This document shows positions 20,218 to 31,332 of a DNA stretch of 64,000 nt, in pieces. The notes under the pieces were generated by a model. The model was not told the origin of the DNA. It searched no databases and worked only from the letters and a program-made list of their open reading frames with translations. This stretch comes from Argyresthia goedartella (taxonomy: Eukaryota; Arthropoda; Insecta; Lepidoptera; Argyresthiidae). The stretch spans positions 31,018,383-31,082,382 of the forward strand of contig OX463814.1 in assembly GCA_949825045.1 (NCBI GenBank). The letters are read 5' to 3'. Each line of letters starts with the position of its first letter. Within the stretch, counting starts at the first letter, position 1. A program made the translations under genes and the position numbers.

Positions 20218-23060
20218 ATGTCCACACTCCTCTTTACAACAGAGCTTAGCAATAAACTAATTAAAATTTTACTCTGGAACGCGGGCTCCCTGAATACTGG
20301 GCATGATGAGCTCGCTGTAGCTATGTTGCAAAGATCACCCGATATTGTAGCAATTAATGAAACTTGGCTTAGGGACGGTGAAGTGGGGCGTGCGCCGACG
20401 GTGCCCGGATACAGACTGCGTCATGTTGCTCGCTCAATGGAGGTCAGACGCGCGCGCAGTGGAGGTATTGCTTTTTATGTCAAGTTAGGTATGAATGCAA
20501 AAATCTACCCTCATCCACTATCCGAGTCCAAAGTTGAGCAAATGTGGCTATCTTTGAATATTAAATCAACAATAATCATAGTAGGAACTGCCTATCGTCC
20601 TCAGTGGATGGCTGTAGATGACTTTTTGGACGCACTGACTGACTCGATAGTTACATTCTCTAAGTTTGACCGCATTGTATTAACTGGTGACTTTAATATT
20701 GATTTACACGGCCCAGGGAATGCTATGAAACATCAGTTGCAGCAAGTCCTCGAATATACTAAATTGACTAATTATGTAGCGGAGCCATCGCATTTCACCG
20801 ACGCCAGTGCAACGCTGATAGATCTTTTCTGCACTAATGCCTGTGTAGCTCAAGTCTGTGTCGATCACATTCCTGACCTCGGTGCACACGCGTTTATAAC
20901 TGTCACAATAAAGGTTAAACGGGAGAAATATACACCGCGTAAAGTTATGTACAGGCCGATCAAAAATATAAACCACCAATTATTCGATATCGACTTACAT
21001 AATATTAACTGGGACTCAGCTCTGCAGCACGAAAATATTGAGGACATGCTTAGAGCTTTCGAAGTATCAGTCTTGGCACTTTTTGATAAAAATGCGCCCA
21101 TCAAAATGACTACCACTAAAGAAAAACCTATGCCTTGGCTGACAAGCAATTTACGGTACATACTGCACCTCCGGGATATTGCTCACAAGACCTATAAGGA
21201 GACAAAATTGACTGCTGATCGCCAGGAGTACAAATTGCTAAAGCATTTTGCGAATACCAGTTTGTACACAGAAAAAAAAGCTTATTTTGAACATCACATA
21301 ACCAAAAATATCAACAAACCTAAACTTTTGTGGAAAAATCTAAGAGAAACAGCTATACCCAACTTCAAGAAATCCATAGATATCCCTGATAACTTCGCTA
21401 AATCTGACGAAATTAATGCACACTCTATTAATGTTCCCGGGTACAACTCTGTTACATTATCGGATCTTACTTTCTTCGAGTTTCATAGGCATGGTCCGGC
21501 AGTATTCCATCTTCATTCTATTAATGAGTACGACATCGGAAAGATCATTTGTGGAATGGGATCTGACTCCTGTGGTTCAGATAATATCACTATGAGCATG
21601 ATAACTCTGACGCTACCGCTCACTCTTAAAATTATCACTGTAATAATTAACAGATCGATTGCCACCAGCACCTTTCCGACCTCCTGAAAAAATGCCGTCA
21701 TACGACCGTTTCCAAAAGTTACCGATCCTCAAACCTTATTTGATTTACGTCCCATTAGCATACTTCCCTTTTTGTCTAAGATTTTGGAGAATGTCATTTA
21801 CGAGCAGGTCGTCTCGTTTGCCGAGGAAAATTCTATTCTGCCCAAGTTACAATCTGGATTTAGAAAGAAAAGGAGCACAACTTCAGCTCTTCTTGATGTT
21901 GTTGACAACATACTTGCGTCGCAAGACTCCGGTAATGGTACAGTCCTCACACTCCTGGACTATTCAAGAGCCTTCGATTCCATCAATGTTAGTCTGTTGC
22001 TGTCTGAACTGAGCTACTACGGCTTTGATGCTGCCGCGGTGCGGTGGTTTCAATCCTATCTTAGGGCTCGTAGTCAGCAAGTAGTACTGAGAAAGACCGA
22101 TGGTAGCAGCGAGCAATCACAAACTGTCAATATTAACAGGGGCGTCCCCCAAGTTTCCATCCTGGGACCACTATTATTTATAATCTACAGCGCCGATGTT
22201 ACAAAATGCATTAATCATTGTAAATATCATATCTACGCAGACGACCTGCAGATTTATATTAGTCTGAATAAAGATAACTTTGTCGATTCCGTAAGATGTA
22301 TTAACGATGACTTGGATAGAGTAAGCAACTGGTCTATGAGGAACGCCTTGGTCTTAAACCCTATTAAGTCCAAATATATGATTTTAGGGTCAAAAAAACA
22401 AATAGGACATTGACTAACCTAAATCCACAAGTTACCATTGCTGGTGTCTCTGTAGAACGTGTATGTGAGGCCCGTAATCTTGGTCTTGTCATGGATAATG
22501 AATTACGCTTTGAGAAGCATGTTCTTGAGTTGGTGTAAAACTGCTTGTGTAAAATAGACTTAGCATATTGTATAGGATACGAAATTTTCTAAACGAACCG
22601 ATGCACATGTCACTGTGTGAGTCGTTAGTTCTCTCCAAATTAAATTATGGTATCACAGTCTACGGGCCCTGTTTGCTCAAACGCACTCACCGGTTGCTGC
22701 AAAGAGTTCAGAACGCATGTGCCAGGTTCTGTTTTACTATTCCACCGCGTAGTCATATTACACCTTACCTTAACAAGGCCAATATCCTCAATATGCACGG
22801 CAGGCAGAAACTACATCTTGCCTCTCTCTTGTTTGGTGTGATAAGGCAACAAACACCAGAGTATTTATTTGAAAAGCTCACATGGCGGGTCTCCCATCAC
22901 CACATCAATAGGATCACAACCAGTATTCTGGCAATCCCCCGAACATGGATCAGCTGCCTTTCGGGGCAGTTTCAGGTATCTGGTGACGAACACCTTCTGC
23001 TTTTGCAGAAGTCAGATGCTTGATTCTGCCCTGAAGAGCTCCCGCGTTTGCCATTATTAA
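20218..23060 (+). pseudogene. LINE ORF2: APE-like endonuclease and reverse transcriptase
   Basis: Endonuclease: IKILLWNAGSLN, PDIVAINETWL, VLTGDFNIDL. The usual SDH block reads LGAHAF, so the catalytic Asp near the end of the domain seems lost. A TGA at 21685-21687 interrupts the frame, which resumes unchanged with KNAVIRPFPKV, LRPISILPFLSK, SGFRKKRSTTSALLDVV, DYSRAFDSINV, GVPQVSILGPLLF and YADDLQIYI, so the RT box is intact. A shift in an A7 run at about 22395 and further breaks near 22535, 22570 and 22990 follow through the thumb and C-terminal region. ORF2 nicks DNA and primes reverse transcription. At least five lesions; dead copy. Confidence 0.9.
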
Positions 23061-23675
23061 GCCAAAGCTAAGTTTTTGAAAGACGTCTTTGAATCGGTCA
23101 TGTCATTCAACAATCTTCATGCATTCAGCATTCATTATTACTCAATATCCCTTCTATTCTCTGCCATTGTCGTATATTTGTATTAAGTGTTTATTAATGC
23201 ATATTACTTTCTTACCCCCATATTTAATAAACATTCATCGTAATCTTTTTATTTTATTAATTTTATGACTTTGTCTTTTTATTTACGATTATGTATTCGG
23301 ATTTATTAAAAAGTAGTTTATTAATACCTACCCTTATATTATCATCCCCTCTTTGATAAGGTGCCGTCAGAATACCAGCGTTGCAGGACCTGTAGGCCCT
23401 GTGACACATGCTGAGTCGGAACCTATTCGCTGCTTCGACACACACTTCACGACGTCAATGTTATTTTGCGTATTAAATGTAAATTTTACACATAATATGT
23501 AATATTTTTGTTGTGCGTGCTTTTATTCTCTTCTATTTTATATGTTGCTGTTACTTTTGCCTTTAATTCTATGTTTCACTTGTTTTATGTTCTTTTGTTT
23601 CTTTTTTTATGCAATGTTGTGTGTGTTTTGTAGTCCGAATAAATTTATTTCTATTCTATTCTATTCTGTTCTATT
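23061..23675 (+). other. LINE 3' UTR and (TTCTA)n tail
   Basis: No coding sequence. AATAAA at 23639 is followed by TTTATTTC and the pentamer repeat CTATT x4 to about 23667, after which the integrase frame resumes. Confidence 0.6.
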
Positions 23676-23857
23676 CAAAATATATCCAATAGTTTATAAG
23701 GAAAATGATTTATTATCAGTTAAGAATGAAACAGGAACAAAACTTGAAACATTGTACAATGGACCCTATGTCGTGATAGAAGATTTAGAACCAAATGTAA
23801 AGATAATGAAAAAAAATCGGTTCGGCAGCAAGTACCGTACAAGCAACTTCTCTTGAG
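23676..23857 (+). pseudogene. Gypsy integrase C-terminal domain
   Basis: Reads VYKENDLLSVKNETGTKLE and LYNGPYVVIEDLEPNVKIM, the small SH3-like tail domain with the usual L..GPY.V signature. It continues the frame interrupted at 18134. It ends at a TGA at 23855. Confidence 0.8.
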
Positions 23858-23879
23858 AAGAATTCTTTTTTTTAATGTT

Positions 23880-24242
23880 TCGATACCTAGAAAATCATTT
23901 GAGAATTATTACTTTTAAATTTAAAGAATTTTCACGAAAAAGATGACGTCATAGTGGGTCCGCCATTTTGAATTTTAAAAAACTGATGAAAGATTCGAAA
24001 CCAGCACCCTCAAAAACCCACATCTACCCCTCAATACTTGGAATTACATACAAAATTAACGTTGCGTGTTCAAAAAAGTCAGTTTTTTACAAATAAAAAA
24101 CGAACCGCTGGACCGATTTTTTCTAGACTCCTTTCAGATCTAAGTCATGACGTGGCGTATCGATTGATATGGTCATCAAAGCGATTCGGTCCAGTAGTTA
24201 TTGAGAAAACGAATTCCATAATTTTGATCACGTACATACGTA

Positions 24243-24280
<38 letters not shown>

Positions 24281-24285
24281 TCACT
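23880..24285 (+). repeat. SINE/LINE-tail-like repeat ending in (AC)n
   Basis: Non-coding block between the integrase end and the LTR. Contains GACGTCATAGTGGGTCCGCC and ATTCGGTCCAGTAGTTATTG, followed by TACGTACG and an (AC)n run at 24246-24277. A GATTCGGTCCAGTAGTT-type box next to a dinucleotide tail is typical of insect short retroposons. No ORF. Confidence 0.45.
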
Positions 24286-24525
24286 CTAAAAATGATTGCA
24301 AATGATTCTCCAGGTCTTAAAACGTAAAGAAAACACAAAATTACCTATTTCAATTTTCAGACCTATTATAATAACTTCTCAAGAGAAGTTAATAACAAAA
24401 TTGAAATCGTACATAAAAACAGGACAAAGAAATATGTATCAGAAGAATGTAACAAATAAAATGAAGGTATATTTAGTTTATAAAAATCATTAGATATAAG
24501 ATTTTTATTTTTATCACCCCCGAGG

Positions 24526-24628
24526 TGAAGTGTGTGTAGTCACTACGTTCTATGATTCTATCATTATTATACGGGACTCTTAATCTAACAGTCGTGTTTG
24601 ATTCCACTCCTCTGATCCCCACATCTCA
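24526..24628 (+). repeat. 3' LTR, 103 bp, of the split Gypsy element
   Basis: TGAAGTGTGTGTAGTC to CCCCACATCTCA; two transitions from the copy at 15563-15665. Followed by CTAA. The sequence just before it (CACCCCCGAGG) is a poor polypurine tract. Confidence 0.85.
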
Positions 24629-26852
24629 CTAAATAGTCAAGCTCGTGAATAAGTGGTGAAATTATACGACTATTTTGCACTTGAGTCTAATAACGGTGGG
24701 CCACTTTTACACACCATAATACCGAGCCACCCTTCAGTACCGGTAAAATGATGGCTCTGCTGAAAATGGGAAAAGTTGTACGGAAAGCAAAGGGATTTTT
24801 TTACAAAGAACTTATTATATCCCTAAGTGCGGATAGCAGTGATGACGATAAAAACTCTTCTGTTAGTTCAACTGAATAAACAATTTCGATTCTTTCCGAT
24901 TGTTTTCATCATTGTAACATCCCTAACGTTTAAAAAGTGGATTTTATGAAGTTTTAGGTTTGCTGTCCAGTTGCTTCTTAATATGGATAGACTATAGGTA
25001 ATGACATTTTCAACAAGTGTCATACCAATCAATGAATAACTAAGATTAATGATAAATGGTACACGTTGGCTGTATACTAACTGTAACATTGCCCTTTGTT
25101 ACGCGACTGAGATGGTTATCTACTGCATACGGATAGGGCTGATAGAACTGGAAATCGGAGCAGTCGTTAAGACTTTGTTAAATTTACAAGTTCATAGATT
25201 GTAGTTGGGCCTGTGGTTTGATTTTATCTTTTGGTGTAAAGCGGCTCTCTTGTTCTTGATCTATGATATTCTTTGAGTTGTTATTATTCTAGACAATTTG
25301 TTTTGATTCTATGGCAGGTTGTCCGAGTTGATTTCTGACGCTATTCTTGTTTCGTTGTTATCTCAAATTATGGTGGTACAGTTCGCTTACTATTTGTGTT
25401 TTCATAAGATCTGCAATTGAGCGTTTGAATGATCCAGCCTGCGTTTGGGTAACGCCCTAGTCTTTCTACGTACATGGATTACTTGGTGTAGGCTTGTACA
25501 GTGCAGCCTTCTTGCAGGAGAGGGATGTGGAGTTATTCTGTTCAAGTCTTAATGATGAGGCAAATTTCAGCAAAAACCTACAGAGTCTTCTACGTTCGAT
25601 TTGTGCTAATTGGAGGCGTTTGCTGTTGCAGTTACCATGAGGCATTTTTTTTTTAAAATACCTGCAAAAATCGTGTTAGTTACTACTTGAAACGAGATTG
25701 GCTTGACACTGAGATTTCACAGCTGGTGATGATTTTTTCTTTTGATTGCACTGTAAATAGAGTGACTGGAGCCAACCCTCTAGAACTCATAATGGCTGAT
25801 GGATGATGTAGGACAGACACTAGATCTCAATACTTGAAAGTGCGCTCCTAGTGTTCAAGCTGAGTTGTATTCTAACATTTTTGAACAAGCGAGCGAAGCG
25901 AGCGAAGGGCTTCATTTCGACAAGATAGGAGGCCGATTTTGCTTTCCTCTATCTCTGTCTGTCAGTTCCGGTCTAGAGGCCACAGTTTTCAAGCGATCCT
26001 CCCAAAAAATGGCACGTGTTCCTTGAAATAAAAGTTTTTTTCTTTGTTGAGAGCTTTTCTCGATTTTCCCCTTGGGGGGTAGTTATGACGTCATTAATTT
26101 TTTGTATGGGTTTTATTAAAGGGCTTCATGAGCCGGTTCTGACAATATACTACACAATTACCTTTCGACCGCCTGTTTTCTAAAAATCAAAGAAATCTTT
26201 TCAAAACATACCAAGTTTGGACTCCTCGAAGTAGGAGATGGATTAGTAAAAAAAGAGGATTTATACCATGAGAGTGAGTGAAATAGACTGTAACTATTTT
26301 CGTGAAAAGTCAATAAATTGTATTTTAAATCGCAAAATGTAGTTAACAAAATTAATGGTGCGGCTACTTTACTACTTGATTTTGTTTGAATCTAAAATAC
26401 TTACCTAAAAAATGGGTTCAGCGAGGTTTACTGCCCACAGGGCTACTAGTATCTTTATTTAGAATAGAATTTTGTTTGTTGTCATTAAGACATTGGTTTT
26501 AATTTGGGTTTAAAATTTGAGGTAAATTCAGATACTCTTACCGCCTCATGTCCTTCAGACACGGTTTTGGGCCGATGCAAGAATGGAAGGAGAGTGTTGA
26601 GCTTTGTTGGGCAAAGCTGCAAGATAATTTGCGGAAAATGTAATAATGTAAAAAATAATAGTCAATATTTCTATGATGCTAAGATGATTAAGGTGTGCAC
26701 GGTTTAGTTGGTTGGGTCTTGCCAAAGGCCAGAGAGGGTTATGGTTTGACTCTGTAAAGTGATTCTTGAAGAGCACTGTTGTGATTGTGATCTTTGGAGA
26801 GGATGAACATGTTGGTGAGCTTAGAACACGAATGTGACACTTACTATCGTGG
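24629..26852. other. Long stretch without a recognisable gene
   Basis: Only short chance frames. Contains a GAGCGAAGC-type repeat at 25883-25906 (AAGCGAGCGAAGCGAGCGAA) followed by GGGCTTCATTTCG and CTATCTCTGTCTGTC, which looks like part of an interspersed repeat; GGGCTTCATGAGCC recurs at 26119. Confidence 0.45.
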
Positions 26853-27108
26853 TTATCTTGGTTGACCGGGCGTGCGAGACGTCCAGTTTCAAGATTGGTA
26901 AAAGTTTCTTTGTCCGACTGTTTCTTCTTGCCTTTATGTCGCATTTTTCAGCCGATTTTGTAAGGCACACAAGTTTCTTGTTATCTTGGTTGACCGGGCG
27001 TGCGAGACGTCCAGTTTCAAGATTGGTAAAAGTTTCTTTGTCCGACTGTCTCTTCTTGCCTTTATGTCGTATTTTTCAGCCGATTTTGTAAGGCACACAA
27101 GTTTCTTG
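26853..27108 (+). repeat. 128-bp tandem duplication
   Basis: Copies 26853-26980 and 26981-27108 from TTATCTTGGTTGACCGGGCG to AAGTTTCTTG, differing at two or three bases. Non-coding as far as I can see. Confidence 0.9.
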
Positions 27109-27954
27109 TTTTCTTGTTTTAATGATTGCGATTTTTTATTGTGGTAAATAGGGGGATGTTTGCTGTGGCGTCGTTTGTCGACGGATTTCAATCGGACCTG
27201 AGAGGCGCACTAGAGACTTCATTCTGCACAGGATATTGTAAGGAAAATGCAAAAGGGGAGAGGAATGGATGTTGCTTCGGGGTATTTTCGACCCCCCTGT
27301 AGATGAAGCTAGAAGCTTGAATTATGTGTGATCGATAGGCTACAATTTGAATAGGAAAATTGCCAAAATTCAGTCAATTTCTACCAATAAATAGAATGGT
27401 AACGACAAACGTTTACGTTCCGTCATTTTGTCAATGGCTGACTCATCATCGATCAACAAAATTCTAATGTAAATCTAGCAGAGCCACAAGCTTGATGTTC
27501 TAAACAAGTGAGGCCTACTATTCTCGCGGAGCCACTGGTTGATGTGGTTGGAGATGACAAACAGGCCTTGTTTGTTTGGTGGTATTGGATACTCTATTCA
27601 TTGGCTATAATATTTTGGTTACATTGGCTATAAGAATATCAGTTTTATGCGGTGAATAAATGATGGTTTGACTTTGAAACTGAAAGTAATTGGGTCTTAG
27701 AGACTGAATAGATGAGTCAATAATCAATGAGTGGTGATCAATTTACGAACGGATACTGTGCTGTTTTTTTTATTGTTGCAGGATAATGCACAACTCACAC
27801 GAAAAGGACATGATGGCTGTGTTGCAGTTTCACCAGAAGCCTACATCCTAGTCAAGTGTCACTTTCGACTAGGCACACACAATATAGTATTTTAAAATGT
27901 TTGAATACCTTAGATCTTGTGGTACAGAGATGAGATTGGTATCCGTTGTAACAC
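27109..27954. other. No recognisable gene
   Basis: Unassigned sequence leading to a 5'-truncated LINE. Confidence 0.4.
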
Positions 27955-29316
27955 AGTAAATTTATACCTCTGTTCAAGTCGGGAGACAAGGGTGATCCGT
28001 CAAATTTCAGACCAATATCGGTTCTTCCAGCACTAAGTAAAATTTTTGAAAAGATTATACTCAATCAAATGCTCTCACACTTCAACCGTACAAAACAACT
28101 CCACGCCAAGCAATACGGTTTCACTAGGGGTAAATCGACTACGGATGCAGGTATTACCCTTACATCTCATATTTATTCTGCATGGGAAGCCGCACAGGAT
28201 GCTATCGGTGTTTTTTGCGATCTGTCGAAGGCAATTGATTGTGTTGATCATGACACGTTACTAATGAAATTAAATCATTACGGAGTTAGAAATAAAGCGT
28301 TGGATCTACTAAGATCATACCTAAGCAATAGAATTCAAAAGGCAGAAGTCAACGGCGTTAAATCTGATGGATCGGGGGTAAAAATTGGCGTTCCACAAGG
28401 TTCCATATTAGGCCCTTTCTTATTCCTGGTATATATTAACGATCTGCCTTTTATGGTGGAGAAATTGACTAACATAGTGTTGTTTGCTGATGATACTTCA
28501 CTGGTCTTCAAAATTGAAAGACAAAAGGAAGATTTTGATGATGTCAATAGAGTATTATCTTTAACCTTGAATTGGTTCATAGTTAACAATTTATTGTTAA
28601 ATGCTGGTAAAACCAAATTTATCAAATTCTCACTTCCAAATGTCCGACAAGTTGGGACCAGTTTAGTGTTGGACAGCAATACGTTAGAATTAGTAAATGA
28701 CACGAAGTTTCTTGGAATAACCATTGATAACAAATTGCAGTGGGGACCCTACATAGAAAAATTGGCTGGTAAATTAAGTTCTGCGGCTTACGCTGTTAGG
28801 AACATCAGACAAAACACGGATGTGGCTACATCTAGGCTAGTATATTTTAGTTACTTTCATAGTGTCATGTCCTATGGTATCTTGTTGTGGGGGAAAGCAG
28901 CGGATATTCAAACTATTTTTATTTTACAGAAAAGAGCTATTCGAGCAATTTATAATTTAAAACGCACAGACTCCTTAAGACAGCTTTTTAAAGAAATTGA
29001 CATACTAACTGTAGCTAGTCAATTTATTTTCGAAAATATAATGTATGTACGCAAGAATTTTACAAAATTTCCCAAACTTAGCGATAGCTGTAATGTTAAC
29101 CTAAAAAATAATCACAGACTACTTGCGCCCCGGTTTAGACTCGCGAAGGTAAGCAATTCTTTCAAGGGTCAATGCATTCTCTACTACAACAAGATACCTC
29201 TGGAGATCTTGAAATTGCCATTTGAGCAATTTAAAATCCATGTTAAAGCGACTTTGTCGAAAAAGGGATATTACAATGTTCAAGATTACTTAAATGATAG
29301 GTCTGTATGGGGTTAA
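27955..29316 (+). pseudogene. LINE reverse transcriptase, 5'-truncated but otherwise open
   Basis: The frame is open from 27952 to TAA at 29314 (about 454 codons). It shows PLFKSGDKGDPSNFRPISVL, QYGFTRGKSTTDA, DLSKAIDCVDHDTLL, GVPQGSILGPFLFLVYINDL and the intact catalytic box LFADDTSLVF, then NDTKFLGITIDNKLQW of the thumb and a C-terminal region ending NDRSVWG. The endonuclease half is missing, as usual for incomplete target-primed reverse transcription. No stop or shift in the RT makes this the best preserved LINE piece here. The tail runs to an A-rich end at about 29440. Confidence 0.9.
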
Positions 29317-29519
29317 TCTGGCTCAATACAGACCTTGCTGTTAATAATTTTGTAATTATTTATTCCTGCTTATTCATTATGATAATGACTAAATATTATA
29401 TTTTGTATTAGTTAAGCATAAGCAATTTTTAAAAAAAGATCTAAAAATCAATCTGTGGGAGTTTCTACGCCCTTCATCTCCCAAAGTGGTCCAATAAAGA
29501 CTTTTGTAATTTGGAATTT

Positions 29520-29680
29520 GAATTTGGTTGGTACGGACATGTTGAGATTGGAATCCGTTAGTACGGATATGTTGTGGTTGGATTCCGTTGGTACGGAGAT
29601 GTTGGGGTTGGATTCCCTTGGTACGGAGATGTTGGAATTGGATTCCGTTGGTACGGACATGTTGGGGTTGGCCACGGGTT
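29520..29680 (+). repeat. 30-bp minisatellite, about five copies
   Basis: Unit about TTGGATTCCGTTGGTACGGA plus GATGTTGGGG, period exactly 30. All minus-strand frames stay open; one gives the decapeptide pattern HLRTNGIQPQ. It starts about 80 bases after the LINE tail. Confidence 0.85.
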
Positions 29681-29727
29681 GGCACCGTTGCGACGAAGGC
29701 GTTGCATCTGTGGGCACAGATGGCGCA

Positions 29728-29860
29728 AAAGATTCCGTAGGTACGGACACGGTAGGGTTGGGCTACACTAGTAAAAGATTCCATAGGTACGGACACGGTA
29801 GGGTAGAGCTACACTAGTAAAAAAATCCGTGGGCACGGACACCTTAGGCTGGGCTTCGCG
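29728..29860 (+). repeat. Related 46-bp degenerate repeats, about three copies
   Basis: Units with ATTCC(G/A)TAGGTACGGACAC, GGTAGGGT and CTACACTAGTAAAA. They share the GGTACGGACA core with the 30-bp array next door, so the two arrays probably have one origin. Confidence 0.7.
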
Positions 29861-30080
29861 GATGAAATTAATCCGTGAGAATATTTTTGTGAGAGAAATT
29901 GATTATTTGAATACTTTTCTAAATTGTGTGTGCTTGGTAGACAGTCCTAAAACTATTGTGAAAAATCGAGATACTACTTAAGAGTCAGGATGATTGAGCG
30001 AAATGTAGTTGTTGGTTCACAGATAACACAGTCGTGGAAAACAGTCGAGGACGACTGTAGTGTCAGGTTGGCCGTGTCGT

Positions 30081-30512
30081 AGTGTACGAATTGAGCTATA
30101 GCTATAGCGTAAGGTAGTAGAGATAAGTACGGTGACACAAGCGATACATGAATTCGCTTAGGTTGAGCCAATAATGGAGGTTAGGTCTGCATGCTATAAA
30201 AAGGGCGTGCGCGTCAGTCAGCGAGTTAGTCTATAACGAGCAGTCGTACGGAGCGCACCTCCTCCCACATTATTGGACTAGCCAGTCCCCATGACTAGTG
30301 TGGTTATTATGTATCTAGTACTCCCCGTGTTCAGTGTGATTGTTCTGTAACTAGTGCTCCCAGTGTCAAGTGTCATTATTCTGTGTCTAGTACATGATTC
30401 GTGCCCTAAAGTTAATAAACTGTGTTATAACGAAGCTGTTGTCTCCAATGCTCGAGTACCCATCACACCCATCCTCGGGACGCCCTCAGCCATCGGTCCT
30501 GACCCTTCACGA
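30081..30512 (+). repeat. LTR-like repeat with TATA and initiator
   Basis: Same repeat as 8150-8298 but longer. Has TATAAAAAG at 30195, TCAGTC at 30214 (initiator-like, a little close at about 20 bases), AATAAA at 30415 and CCATCGGTCCTGACC near the end. No internal element is attached, so it may be a solo LTR. Exact ends are uncertain; TGTAGTGTCAGG at 30057 is a possible start. Confidence 0.6.
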
Positions 30513-30599
30513 TTTTTTTTAAATCACCCCCTTGCTTTAAATTAGAGGATGGATTTAAGCGCGCGCAAAATGCTGATGTGTACACGCTGTGATTGATGA

Positions 30600-30837
30600 T
30601 GAAGAAAATACAGCGAAGAAATTACCATACATAAATGTCAAGGGTGAAAAATTATTTCAGTATGGGTCATCCACGTTCTCTTGTGGGAAGGCTTATGTAG
30701 GACTCTCTAGAGTAACTAATTTGCAAGGTATATTGACTTATAAATATTAACTTTAGTAGTATTAAAGCACAACAGTCAGCTAAGGTCGAATACAATCCCA
30801 TAAGAGCCAAGTATCGCCTTGATTTATCACTTAGTTA
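30600..30837 (+). pseudogene. C-terminal fragment of a PIF1/Helitron-type helicase
   Basis: Reads YGSSTFSCGKAYVGLSRVTN, matching helicase motif VI (G..YV.LSRV) at the end of PIF1-family and Helitron helicases, then LQGILTYKY. After a one-base shift it continues NFSSIKAQQSAKVEYNPIR, the usual short tail after that motif. The rest of the protein is absent. Helitrons use such a helicase for rolling-circle transposition. Host PIF1 cannot be excluded, but the fragment sits among transposons. Confidence 0.6.
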
Positions 30838-31332
30838 GGGCTTGAAGAGTTAGGGCAAGTAGAGTTAGAAGCTTAGCTATACATGATATCTGATAACTTT
30901 GTGATAGTGCGAGCCATGTGGTCTCGTCTTGGCAACATTTTACATGAAAATGTTTTTGATGAGATATATCACACAGATATCTAGTGCCAGTCCTGGGGAA
31001 AACAAACTCAAAACGTACTCGAAAATTGTAGCGGCGATTTCGCAAAATATTGAGCAAATATCAGAGAATGTGCATATCATTGCGAAGACGGATCGTCAGC
31101 CACCCTAGTTCCTCATGTTACTGTGAGACATGGTCATACTCGCGTAACCCGAAGACAAACCGAATTCCGATGTTTTGAATCGTTCGAGTTTGTTCAGTTG
31201 TTTTTGGGTCATACTGATCCAGCTTACAACCGCCTAGTCTATTAAAGGTAGTACAAGGGACTGAGGAAGGGTGATTTTAGTCTGCCGTGGCCGGAAGTAC
31301 TGCAATCTCCGGTGGGAGTGAAATGACGCAGA
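30838..31332. other. No recognisable gene
   Basis: Unassigned sequence between the helicase fragment and the LINE tail. Confidence 0.4.

Larger units (their letters stand above)
18135..23675 (+). mobile_element. Jockey/CR1-type LINE inserted in the Gypsy integrase
   Basis: A full-length-looking LINE of about 5.5 kb: a 5' leader (18135-18553), ORF1 with a PHD-type finger, ORF2 with endonuclease and RT, a 3' UTR, and a (TTCTA)n tail at about 23643-23667. The host integrase stops at its left edge and resumes at its right edge. A 16-base direct repeat (AAATGTAACTACGATA) lies at the left junction, 18113-18157, but no equivalent is seen on the right, so I cannot give a clean target duplication. 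Confidence 0.85.
17742..24628 (+). mobile_element. Errantivirus-like Gypsy element, 3' half, with nested LINE
   Basis: Integrase core (17742-18134), nested LINE (about 18135-23675), integrase C-terminal domain (23676-23857), a non-coding tail with a second small insertion, and a 103-bp 3' LTR (24526-24628). No envelope gene is visible. Flank CTAA at 24629 equals the flank of the inverted 5' LTR at 15666-15669 (minus strand), so the two halves were very likely one element. Confidence 0.75.

Noticed and set aside
19773..20249. 158-codon ORF between LINE ORF1 and ORF2
   Set aside because: Hydrophobic, no motif, overlaps the end of ORF1 in another frame; treated as the spacer.
24246..24277. (AC)n run as a functional Z-DNA site
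   Set aside because: Simple tail of a short retroposon; no further support.
26504..26707. 67-codon Cys-containing ORF as a small secreted protein
   Set aside because: No signal peptide, no family, surrounded by non-coding repeats.
29389..29796. 135-residue protein with decapeptide repeats
   Set aside because: Produced by a 30-bp minisatellite whose frames are all open; no start context or domain.
30600..30837. Host PIF1 gene
   Set aside because: Only the last motif is present, with a frameshift, amid transposons; a Helitron or pseudogene tail is more likely.
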